Below the pieces are notes generated by a model that was not told the DNA's origin, did no database searches, and worked only from the letters and a program-made list of their open reading frames with translations. Shown here piece after piece: positions 6,519 through 12,205 of a stretch of 12,205 nt of DNA (position 1 is its first letter; each line of letters begins with the position of its first letter). The stretch is from Phycisphaerales bacterium (GTDB lineage Bacteria; Planctomycetota; Phycisphaerae; Tepidisphaerales; Tepidisphaeraceae), in the NCBI GenBank assembly GCA_003153655.1, contig PMAK01000255.1, positions 2,424-14,628 on the forward strand, in the 5' to 3' direction. The translations under genes were made by a program, and so were the position numbers.

Positions 6519-7352
6519 GTGAACACTACTGGCTCCCCACCACCGGAGCAACAGCCGGCCATCCAAATGCAAGGCGTCGGCGTCATGCGCGACGCACGCT
6601 GGATTCTACGCAACATCAACTGGACTGTCCCCGCCGGCTCTCTCGCCGCGATCCTCGGCCCCAACGGCAGCGGCAAAAGCACCCTCGCTCGCATCGCCGC
6701 CTGCCACCTCTGGCCCACCGCAGGCCAATGCCAAATCCTCGGCGGACGATTCGGCCAGGCCAATCTCCCCGACCTCCGCCGCCGCATCCGCCTCGTCCAA
6801 TCCGCCGGCCCATACGATGTCGATCCCGCCCTCACCGCACACGAAGTCGTCTTAACAGGCTACTTCGGGAGCATCGGCCTATATCACAAACCCGACGAAT
6901 CCATGAACCACCACGCCCACTCGCTTCTAAAGCAAGTCGGCCTCGAACCCGTCATCGATCACCCCTATTCCTCCCTAAGCAGCGGCGAGCGAACACGATC
7001 CCTCATCGCCCGCGCCATCGTCACCAAGCCAGACCTGCTAATCCTCGACGAACCCACCAGCGGCCTGGACGTCCTCGCCCGCGAACAAGTCCTCGCAACA
7101 ATCCAATCCCTCCTTCAAACTCCCGACTCCCCAACTATCCTCCTCATCACCCATCACATCGAAGAACTCCCCCCATCAACCGCCCAGGTCTTGTTACTTT
7201 CCGAAGGCCAGCCAACAGCGGCAGGCTCACCAAAAGAAGTGCTGACGTCCGATATCCTCTCCAAAACCTTCGGCTTCCCGGTCAAAGTCCGAACCACCGC
7301 CGGCAGATACTACTTAGAAGTACACCCCGAAGCCTGGAAGGATCTCATCTAA
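6519..7352 (+). CDS. ABC transporter-type ATP-binding protein (ModF/YlmA-like, orphan)
   Basis: This 277-residue protein has one ABC ATPase domain. Numbered from the GTG at 6519, Walker A is GPNGSGKST (47-55), the signature is LSSGE (153-157, in place of LSGGQ), Walker B is LLILDEP (173-179, E178 catalytic) and the H-loop is THH with H212. A-loop and Walker A spacing are normal. TGYFGSIGLYHKPD between Q-loop and signature resembles the ModF/YlmA group of ABC ATPases, from memory. No permease or binding-protein gene is adjacent, so the partner, if any, is elsewhere; some members of this group are soluble. The start is uncertain: neither GTG 6519 nor ATG 6567 has a Shine-Dalgarno. GTG is preferred because ATG 6567 would cut into the first beta strand (IQMQGVGV). 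Frames extending further upstream would run through the peptidase gene on the other strand. Confidence 0.85.
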   Translation: MNTTGSPPPEQQPAIQMQGVGVMRDARWILRNINWTVPAGSLAAILGPNGSGKSTLARIAACHLWPTAGQCQILGGRFGQANLPDLRRRIRLVQSAGPYDVDPALTAHEVVLTGYFGSIGLYHKPDESMNHHAHSLLKQVGLEPVIDHPYSSLSSGERTRSLIARAIVTKPDLLILDEPTSGLDVLAREQVLATIQSLLQTPDSPTILLITHHIEELPPSTAQVLLLSEGQPTAAGSPKEVLTSDILSKTFGFPVKVRTTAGRYYLEVHPEAWKDLI

Positions 7353-7816
7353 GAACGAATCAGTCCTGTGCATCTGTCGCCGAAGGCAGCCCTCGTCTCT
7401 TCTTCAACAACAGAAGGACCGCCGGAACGTCATCAGGCCAGCCAACAGCGCCGTCAGCGCCCGCGCTTGTTCCATTCGAGCTAGCGCTCTTCACTCGTCA
7501 CGAAAACCAAGACCGATAAAAATCTCCCTCTCCTTTGCGCATTACGATTTAGAATCCGTCCGATAACTCTTCTTCCAAAGAATTCCGCTTCGGCAAAAAT
7601 TGCCGGTTGCTTGTTAAGCACCCTCACATCACCGCCGATGACACCACTGCAATCAGGCGCTTTCCGTATCACTCGTGTGATCCGGAAAAAAGCCCGGAGA
7701 GGCTGTGCTGCAAATGGGCGGCGCGGTCATCAGCGCAAATGCGCTTGCACGCGGCGAATGCAGCCTGGCGGCTGCCATCCGACGCGGACATCATGTCGCC
7801 TCTTTGGGAGAATATC
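7353..7816. other. 464-bp stretch without a credible gene, upstream of flp
   Basis: Neither strand holds a frame with both a ribosome site and a recognisable product. No T-tailed hairpin follows the ABC stop codon. Three items stand out: a 15-bp inverted repeat CGGCAA-AAA-TTGCCG at 7591-7605; a hairpin TCCGTATCAC/GTGATCCGGA at 7663-7686 with one mismatch; and TAGAAT at 7550-7555, which fits a -10 box but has no good -35 partner. From 7686 on, the region is GC-rich and is presumably the flp leader. The flp promoter must lie somewhere in this stretch. Confidence 0.5.
7591..7605. promoter_or_regulatory. Possible operator: inverted repeat upstream of flp
   Basis: CGGCAA (7591-7596) and TTGCCG (7600-7605) form a perfect 6-bp dyad with an AAA centre. 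The symmetry and size suit a dimeric regulator binding near the flp promoter. It lies 212 bases before the flp start and 36 bases after the TAGAAT box. Such short dyads also occur by chance. Confidence 0.2.
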
Positions 7817-7975
7817 ATGAAGGCGATCCTGAATCTGGTCAAAGACGAACAGGGCGGCGAAGTGCTTGAGTACGCTCTTATCGCTGGTCTGATCGTTGTG
7901 GCGGCTATTGCCGTCATCGGTTCTGTCGGCGGCAAGGTTCTTGCCCGCTGGAACTCGCTCAACAGCAGCATGTAA
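7817..7975 (+). CDS. flp: Flp-family type IVb pilin (major Tad pilin)
   Basis: This encodes a 52-residue prepilin, the usual Flp size. Residues 1-13 are a short leader (MKAILNLVKDEQG). The processing motif G/XXXXEY is G13/GEVLEY, so CpaA is expected to cut after G13. The mature protein is one hydrophobic helix (ALIAGLIVVAAIAVIGSVGG) with a short polar tail. Such helices pack to form the thin bundled Tad fibre used for surface attachment. The ATG is fixed by GGGAG at 7806-7810, 6 bases upstream. The gene heads the Tad locus and is followed by strong hairpins before the prepilin peptidase gene, consistent with a separate abundant flp mRNA. Only one pilin copy is present. The call is secure despite the size, from the leader, motif and neighbours. 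Confidence 0.95.
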   Translation: MKAILNLVKDEQGGEVLEYALIAGLIVVAAIAVIGSVGGKVLARWNSLNSSM

Positions 7976-8013
7976 GCCTGTCGTTCCGGTGGCACTGAGA
8001 ACGACCGACAGGC
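7976..8013 (+). promoter_or_regulatory. Hairpin directly behind flp with two alternative pairings
   Basis: GCCTGTCG (7976-7983) is complementary to CGACAGGC (8006-8013), and GTCGTTC (7980-7986) is complementary to GAACGAC (7999-8005). The two helices share 7980-7983. They can coexist as GCCT/AGGC plus the inner 7-bp helix with CGAC bulged out. No T-run follows, so this looks more like a 3'-end stabiliser or attenuator for the flp mRNA than a terminator. Confidence 0.45.
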
Positions 8014-8110
8014 GCGGCTATCGGCCGACGTCGTTCGTGTCGGAATTCTGTCCTCGGCGTGCCATACAGAACGACTGCAACTGCCAAAGAGGCGTTTGTT
8101 CCTGAATTAC

Positions 8111-8160
8111 AGGGGCGGTGTGACTCCACGAAACTGGATCGCACCGCCCCTCTTCTATTG
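8111..8160 (+). terminator. Probable terminator between flp and cpaA
   Basis: AGGGGCGGTG (8111-8120) pairs perfectly with CACCGCCCCT (8142-8151), a 10-bp GC-rich stem around a 21-base loop. The tail CTTCTATTG (8152-8160) is only partly T-rich, so termination may be partial, which would let some transcripts continue into cpaA and tadE. Confidence 0.6.
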
Positions 8161-8187
8161 CAATAAAACAGAATACCCATAATAAAG

Positions 8188-8209
8188 CCCATGGATAGCC
8201 ATCCGTGGG
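8188..8209 (+). promoter_or_regulatory. Hairpin in the cpaA leader
   Basis: CCCATGGAT (8188-8196), loop AGCC, and ATCCGTGGG (8201-8209) form a 9-bp stem with one G-U pair; two more pairs can be added below. It is followed by ACCTCC (8212-8217), which is itself an anti-Shine-Dalgarno-like sequence. The structure lies 68 bases before the cpaA start codon, which lacks a ribosome site of its own. Confidence 0.35.
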
Positions 8210-8277
8210 TTACCTCCGCAAAACATCGCAATCCACCACGCATCGTTCGTTAATCAACCCCTCCATTCAACCGATAC

Positions 8278-8832
8278 ATGAGTATGGACTACTCTGTCCT
8301 CATCCTCTGGGCGCCGCTCATTTGCGCCCTCGCCATCGCCGCCGTCATCGACGTGCGACAACGCAGAATTCCCAACTGGCTAACCTTCGGCCTGATGCTC
8401 GCCGGCCTCGGCCGCGCCGCTTTCATGGGCTCTCATAATTTCAGCCATGCCCTCCTCGGCATACTCATCGGCGGCGCAATTCCCCTCATCCTCTACATGA
8501 TCTCCGCCGTCGGCGGCGGCGACGTAAAACTCCTCGCCGCCATCGGCGCTTGGGTCGGCCCAGGACCCGCCATCCTCATATTCATGGTCCAGGCCCTCCT
8601 CGGCCTGGTCATCGTCTTAACTCAGGCAATCACACAACGTCGAACCGGCATCCTTTTCCGCAACAGCGCTCTGATCGTGGCGAATTTCGCCGGCGCTTCG
8701 GAACTCGGATTGCAAAACGCGGTTGACACCGGCAAGTCCTGCCGCGCCGTCAAACGCCCGCTGCCATTCGCAGTCCCGGTCTTTTTCGCGACCCTAATCG
8801 TCCTGTCCATGGGCAAGCTGCTCGGGAGATGA
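8278..8832 (+). CDS. cpaA: Prepilin peptidase of the Tad system (CpaA/TadV, A24 aspartic protease)
   Basis: This 184-residue inner-membrane aspartic protease cuts the leaders of Flp and the TadE-type pseudopilin at the cytoplasmic face. The two catalytic aspartates of the A24 family are present: D25 in the first motif (IDVRQRRIPNW) and D82 in GGGDVKLLAAIGAW. Hydrophobic segments at about 5-24, 35-50, 58-76, 90-115 and near the C-terminus (FAVPVFFATLIVLSMG) give the usual multi-pass topology. It lacks the N-terminal methylase domain of type II/IVa PilD, as is normal for CpaA/TadV. Between the last segments it carries a polar loop of about 40 residues (QRRTGILFRNS to RAVKRPLPF). Start: ATG 8278, with ATG 8284 as alternative; neither has a Shine-Dalgarno. 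Its stop is one base before the start of tadE. Confidence 0.93.
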   Translation: MSMDYSVLILWAPLICALAIAAVIDVRQRRIPNWLTFGLMLAGLGRAAFMGSHNFSHALLGILIGGAIPLILYMISAVGGGDVKLLAAIGAWVGPGPAILIFMVQALLGLVIVLTQAITQRRTGILFRNSALIVANFAGASELGLQNAVDTGKSCRAVKRPLPFAVPVFFATLIVLSMGKLLGR

Positions 8833-8833
8833 A

Positions 8834-9397
8834 ATGTTTCTCAAGAACCTGAATCCTCGCGGAAGTCTAAAAGCTCGAAGCTCCGTCCGGCGTTCCCTTC
8901 TCCGCAGAAGCGGCTCTGCCGTCCTCGAGCTTGCGCTGACCCTCTCAATCCTGTTTTCGATCTGCTACGGATTGATCGAATACGGATACTACTTCTATGT
9001 AAAGAACACCATGGAAGGCGCAGCCCGTGAAGGCTGCCGCGCTGGTATCGTCGCCGGCGCAAGCATCGCCTCCGGCGCCGCCTCCTGTAACACCGTCATT
9101 GCCAACCAGCTCCAGGTCGCCAATCTCCTGCCGCCCGGCTACACCGTCTCCGGCTCGGGCAGCAGCTACACCATCGGAAGCTACACCGTCACCTACACCG
9201 ACACCGGCCCAGGGAGCGGCAGCACCTCATCTCCCGCCGCCGTCTCCAACCTTTCAACGATGGCCGTCGGCGACACCCTCAACGTCTCCATCAGCGCCAA
9301 TTGGGGCGTAGTAGGCCAAGCCTTCCGCCCCGCCGCCCTCATCGGATCAGGCAAAAACCTGGTAACAGCCTCAGCCATGCGCAAAGAAGGGGATTGA
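8834..9397 (+). CDS. tadE: TadE-family pseudopilin
   Basis: This 187-residue protein has one N-terminal membrane helix. The basic leader (about 1-27, RSSVRRSLLRRSG) ends in G27/SAVLE, matching the G/XXXXE prepilin cleavage motif, so it is probably trimmed by CpaA. The helix SAVLELALTLSILFSICYGL and the following IEYGYYFYVKNTMEGAAREG are the TadE signature. TadE-like minor pseudopilins are needed for Flp pilus assembly. The rest (about 75-187) is exported, has two to three cysteines near the helix, and is rich in Ser, Thr and Gly. ATG 8834 is supported by GGGAG at 8824-8828 and lies one base after the cpaA stop, so the two genes are probably translationally coupled. In many Tad loci tadE sits at the far end with tadF and tadG; here it stands next to cpaA. 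Confidence 0.92.
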   Translation: MFLKNLNPRGSLKARSSVRRSLLRRSGSAVLELALTLSILFSICYGLIEYGYYFYVKNTMEGAAREGCRAGIVAGASIASGAASCNTVIANQLQVANLLPPGYTVSGSGSSYTIGSYTVTYTDTGPGSGSTSSPAAVSNLSTMAVGDTLNVSISANWGVVGQAFRPAALIGSGKNLVTASAMRKEGD

Positions 9398-9444
9398 GCC
9401 GCCCCGCTTTTGCGGACGTGCCGCCACTCCTTATTCATTCCCAT

Positions 9445-9480
9445 AAAAGCGCGGCCTCACAATGGCTGCGCTTTTTGTTC
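9445..9480 (+). terminator. Rho-independent terminator behind tadE
   Basis: AAAAGCGCGGCC (9445-9456) pairs with GGCTGCGCTTTT (9464-9475) in a 12-bp stem with one G-U pair and a 7-base loop, ending in TTTTTGTTC. It closes the cpaA-tadE unit and implies that cpaB and later genes have their own promoter in 9481-9580. Confidence 0.88.
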
Positions 9481-9591
9481 GTCAGATAACCTAGCCCGTC
9501 TCAAAATCGAAAAGTCTCCGCACCTTTCCTAAACCACACAACCGATCCATCCGAGAAATAACACAGGCAAACCGCCTATTGGGAGATCATT

Positions 9592-10527
9592 ATGAATGTG
9601 AAGAAAGTTGCTCCGTTGTTGGTCGCGCTGGTCTTGGGCGGTATTGCCGCCAAGATGATGTTCAACTTCGTCTCCAACCGGCAAAGTACTGCCGAGGTCA
9701 AGCGCCCACCCGTGGTACTGGCCAAGCACAACCTTGATGCCGGGGCCGTGCTGACGTTGGATGACTTGATCCTGGGCGACGTCGCCTCCGACGCCGTTCC
9801 GGACACCATCTTCCAATCCCCTGACCAGTTGGTCGGACGCGTCACCGAAGTCCAGCTCATTCAGGGTCAGGCCATCACCTCGACTCTTCTCGCACCCAAG
9901 GGTGTCGGGCCCGGTCTTCAGGCCGCCGTCCCCAACCACATGCGGGCTGTCACGGTTGACGTCAACGAAATCACCGGCGTCGCCGGCTACCTCGTCTCCG
10001 GCTGTCACGTGGATCTGATCCAAACGGTCCGCGACGAGAAGACCGGTATGCCGCAGGCCCGTACCCTGGCGCAAAACGTCAAGGTCACCGCCGTCGGTAT
10101 GAAGCATAACCCCGCTGACGGCGATGGTGGCGGACACAGCATCACCCTTCTCGTCACTCCTCCGCAGGCGGAGTTGATTGAGCTGGCTTGCAGCGTCGGT
10201 CGCCCGCGCTTCGTCCTTCGCGGTGGCAACGATCTCGATATGGTTGAGACCAAGGGTGTCACCCTCGCAGAGCTCATGGGTCACCATGCCAACCGCAACG
10301 ACGAGTTCAATACCGTCGCTACGTCGCTCAACACCCAGGCTGCTCCCGCGACTCAGCCCTCCACACTCTTGACCTCCAACATCACCACCCGGCCCAGCAT
10401 CGATACCGACAGCGATTCATGGACCATCGAGGTCATCCGCGGCGGAAATGAATCCGAGGCGAAGTTCGCCCTGCCGAAGGACGGCAACGGCAACCAGTTC
10501 AGCGACACCACCGACACATCGCACTGA
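9592..10527 (+). CDS. cpaB: Tad pilus assembly protein CpaB/RcpC
   Basis: This 311-residue envelope protein is anchored by an N-terminal helix (VAPLLVALVLGGIAAKMMF, about 6-24). Residues about 38-100 form a SAF domain (PVVLAKHNLDAGAVLTLDDL, then LVGRVTEVQLIQGQAI), and about 110-220 the RcpC/CpaB domain (MRAVTVDVNEITGVAGYLVS, GCHVDLI, ITLLVTPPQAELIELA). Family members sit in the periplasm and are needed with the secretin CpaC for pilus biogenesis. From about 225 on, the tail is hydrophilic, rich in Thr, Asn and Asp, and looks disordered. ATG 9592 is set by GGGAG at 9581-9585, 6 bases upstream. The start is 111 bases after the tadE terminator; cpaC follows after 74 bases, so cpaB probably opens a second Tad operon. 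Confidence 0.93.
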   Translation: MNVKKVAPLLVALVLGGIAAKMMFNFVSNRQSTAEVKRPPVVLAKHNLDAGAVLTLDDLILGDVASDAVPDTIFQSPDQLVGRVTEVQLIQGQAITSTLLAPKGVGPGLQAAVPNHMRAVTVDVNEITGVAGYLVSGCHVDLIQTVRDEKTGMPQARTLAQNVKVTAVGMKHNPADGDGGGHSITLLVTPPQAELIELACSVGRPRFVLRGGNDLDMVETKGVTLAELMGHHANRNDEFNTVATSLNTQAAPATQPSTLLTSNITTRPSIDTDSDSWTIEVIRGGNESEAKFALPKDGNGNQFSDTTDTSH

Positions 10528-10601
10528 TGCCTGTGCGGCTGTCACTGGAAATGTCAAAACAAGATCGATCAAACTACTGAAACGAAGCAAGGATGAATAC
10601 C

Positions 10602-12104
10602 ATGTCGAAAAAGAAACTGTTCAAAATCGGGCGAAAATCCGCACTGGCGATCAGCGCAGTGGCGCTTTGGACGCTGGCCTGGCCTGCAGCGATGCCGGCC
10701 GTTGCCCAGGCGACCACTTCCCCCTCCGACATGTCCGTCACGGAAGATAAGCCCTCCGATGTCATCACCATCGAGCCCGGCAAAGCGAAGAAGCTCTCCT
10801 TCGAGCAGAAGATCAAGAAGGCGAACATGCTCCTCCCGGACATCGCCGACGTGATCCCGCTTGAGCCCAACGAGCTCCTCATCACCGCCAAGAAGGCCGG
10901 TACCACCCAGTTGATTCTCTGGGACGAGAACGATCACACGCAGATCCTCACCATCGAGGTTTCTACGCCGATCGCGCGCCTCCAGAAACAATTGGTGACG
11001 CTCTTCCCCGAATCCAAGATCAACGTCGAGGATGCCAACGGCGCTATCACCCTCACCGGCCAGGTCCGCGATCTTCAGACCGCCGCACAAGTCGAGCTCA
11101 TCGCCGCCCCCTACAGCACCGGTGGCAAAGTCGTCGACCTCATGGAAATCGCCGGCGGCCAACAAGTCATGCTCAAGGTCAAGTACTTGGAGGTCAGCAA
11201 GCAGGCCGAGACTGAACTCGGCTTCAACTTCGGCGGCACCGACGGCGTCAGCGTCTTCGGAAGCAACCTTGGCCAGAACTCCATCGGCATCACCCCGGGC
11301 GGCGCTCCCGGATCAGCCAATCTTCTAACCGTTCCCTCTGGCATTCTCAGCGACACCGCCGCCAGCATGTTTGGCACCGGCGCCTTCGGCCCCATCGCAT
11401 TCGCCTACTTCGTCGATGCCCTCGAGCAAAACGAACTGCTCCGCACACTGGCCGAACCCGATCTCATCACCACCAGCGGCCAAAAAGCCACCTTCCTGGC
11501 CGGCGGACAATTCCCCTATCCCGTTCCGCAAAGCAGCGGCGGATCGACCGCCATCACCATCCAGTTCCAGCCCTATGGCGTGCAACTGGACTTCACGCCC
11601 ATCGTATTGGGCAACGGTCGAATCCGTATGCGCGTCCACCCGGACGTCAGCGAGTTGGACTTCAGTCATACCGTCACCCTCGACGGAACGACCGTCCCGG
11701 GCCTCACCGAGCGTAGCGCCGATACGACTATCGAGCTCGCCCAAGGGCAGACCTTCGCCCTCGCCGGACTCCTGCAGGATCAGATCAGCGCTCACAATAT
11801 CTCGTTCCCCATCCTGGGCGACGTGCCCGTCCTCGGAGCCCTCTTCCGATCCGTCCAGTACCAGAAGAATGAAACGGAACTCGTCATCCTGGTCAGCCCC
11901 GTCCTCGTTCACGGAATCGATCCGGCCGACGTGACCCCGGGTCCAGGCGAAAAGTGGCGCGACCCGAATATCGCGCAGTTGTACGTCATGGGAGATCTCG
12001 GCGGCGAGGTAATTCCTCCGCCCCAGAAGCTGATCGCCCCAACTGGACAGACTCCGACGTTTGAAGGCCCCGTCGGCTTTCAGCCACCCCCAGCCGCCAA
12101 GTAA
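10602..12104 (+). CDS. cpaC: Tad pilus outer-membrane secretin CpaC/RcpA
   Basis: This 500-residue secretin forms the outer-membrane channel for the Flp pilus. A signal peptide covers residues 1-37 (basic MSKKKLFKIGRKS, hydrophobic core, cut after AVAQA). Next is the pilus-specific N-terminal domain (about 52-120, ITIEPGKAKKLSFEQKIKKA to LTIEV). A BON-like domain follows (about 125-170, LFPESKINVEDANGAITLTG). The secretin core runs from about 185 to 440, with QQVMLKVKYLEVSKQAETEL, LLRTLAEPDLITTSGQ and the closing signature GDVPVLGALFRS followed by TELVILVSP. The C-terminus is proline-rich and extended. No lipobox cysteine is present. ATG 10602 is preferred because AAGGA (about 10589-10593) stands 8 bases upstream; ATG 10593 is in frame but abuts the same motif. 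The order cpaB-cpaC is the standard Tad arrangement. Confidence 0.95.
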   Translation: MSKKKLFKIGRKSALAISAVALWTLAWPAAMPAVAQATTSPSDMSVTEDKPSDVITIEPGKAKKLSFEQKIKKANMLLPDIADVIPLEPNELLITAKKAGTTQLILWDENDHTQILTIEVSTPIARLQKQLVTLFPESKINVEDANGAITLTGQVRDLQTAAQVELIAAPYSTGGKVVDLMEIAGGQQVMLKVKYLEVSKQAETELGFNFGGTDGVSVFGSNLGQNSIGITPGGAPGSANLLTVPSGILSDTAASMFGTGAFGPIAFAYFVDALEQNELLRTLAEPDLITTSGQKATFLAGGQFPYPVPQSSGGSTAITIQFQPYGVQLDFTPIVLGNGRIRMRVHPDVSELDFSHTVTLDGTTVPGLTERSADTTIELAQGQTFALAGLLQDQISAHNISFPILGDVPVLGALFRSVQYQKNETELVILVSPVLVHGIDPADVTPGPGEKWRDPNIAQLYVMGDLGGEVIPPPQKLIAPTGQTPTFEGPVGFQPPPAAK

Positions 12105-12167
12105 TCGCGCTGGGACCGGAGAATGGTTAGTGGTTTCGGATGACCCTTCAACCAGGGACGATGCGAA

Positions 12168-12205
12168 ATGTACGTGCAGATGAATTGCGTCATCGTCGAC
12201 GTACT
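12168..12205 (+). CDS. Start of the next Tad gene, possibly cpaE (cut by the right edge)
   Basis: Only 12 full codons are visible, reading MYVQMNCVIVDV. AGGGA at 12154-12158 lies 9 bases upstream of ATG 12168; an in-frame ATG at 12180 and an out-of-frame ATG at 12161 are alternatives. A short hydrophobic strand ending in Asp right at the N-terminus (CVIVDV) fits the receiver-like domain that begins CpaE/TadZ, the MinD-like localisation ATPase that usually follows cpaC. The identity rests mainly on gene order. Confidence 0.4.
   Translation, partial: MYVQMNCVIVDV

Larger units (their letters stand above)
7976..8277. other. 302-bp flp to cpaA spacer without a gene
   Basis: The spacer holds no supported coding frame. 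It contains three hairpins on the plus strand: 7976-8013, 8111-8151 (terminator-like) and 8188-8209. Between the last two lies an AT-rich patch (about 8155-8187, with ATTGCAATAAAACAGAATAC and CATAATAAAG) that is a plausible place for a separate cpaA promoter, though no clean -35/-10 pair is present. Confidence 0.5.

Noticed and set aside
6485..7519. Plus-strand frame of 344 codons overlapping the ABC gene
   Set aside because: Arg/Pro/His-rich product in a different frame from the clear Walker A/B protein; a shadow.
7481..7672. Minus-strand frame of 63 codons between the ABC gene and flp
   Set aside because: No ribosome site or recognisable domain; the TSEER end is only chance.
7663..7686. 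Hairpin TCCGTATCAC/GTGATCCGGA as a terminator of the ABC gene
   Set aside because: On the plus strand it is followed by an A-run, not a T-run, and it lies more than 300 bases from the ABC stop codon.
8205..8438. GTG-started frame of 77 codons overlapping the start of cpaA
   Set aside because: It is out of frame with cpaA, has no ribosome site and becomes Arg/His/Pro-rich within cpaA.
9529..10287. Minus-strand frame of 252 codons inside cpaB
   Set aside because: Antisense shadow; cpaB on the plus strand has a Shine-Dalgarno, a membrane helix and SAF/RcpC motifs.

Overview
The window looks like chromosomal DNA of a planctomycete, most likely of the Phycisphaerae type. This is inference. It rests on a PEP-CTERM secreted protein, a TPR protein whose N-terminus resembles planctomycete SPINDLY/O-GlcNAc-transferase-like proteins, a GH31 alpha-xylosidase, a GC-rich composition and a Tad pilus locus with one tadE-type gene beside the prepilin peptidase. 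Eleven genes or gene parts and one gene remnant can be supported.

Left part (1-4380). The 5' part of a TPR gene runs leftward off the window edge and is built from near-identical 102-bp units. After an AT-rich gap come a 5' leader that could fold in two ways and a small PEP-CTERM protein gene closed by a perfect 11-bp stem terminator. The GH31 alpha-xylosidase gene follows only 22 bp later. A sigma70-like promoter candidate for it overlaps the terminator, with its -10 box lying in the terminator loop.

Middle part (4381-7816). Two inverted repeats lie behind the GH31 gene. The second is a REP/MITE-like hairpin with GGGGTCAGGAAG arms, and it abuts the C-terminal remnant of an ankyrin-repeat protein that has lost its 5' end. 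An M3 zinc metallopeptidase gene reads leftward. An orphan ABC ATPase gene reads rightward from only 24 bp away and may be translated from a leaderless GTG. A 464-bp stretch without a credible gene follows.

Right part (7817-12205). This is the first half of a Tad/Flp type IVc pilus locus, all on the plus strand: flp pilin, a hairpin-rich spacer, cpaA/tadV prepilin peptidase, a tadE pseudopilin, a terminator, cpaB, cpaC secretin, and the first codons of what may be cpaE. CpaA should trim Flp and TadE, CpaC forms the outer-membrane channel, and CpaB works with CpaC in the periplasm. The ATPase and platform genes (cpaF/tadA, tadB, tadC) would be expected beyond the right edge. The hairpins around flp would let the major pilin be made in excess over the assembly proteins.

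I see no CRISPR array, phage module, defence system, tRNA or rRNA. The most interesting signals are regulatory or structural: the terminator/promoter overlap, the switch-like PEP-CTERM leader, the hairpins flanking flp, and the ankyrin relic beside the repeat.
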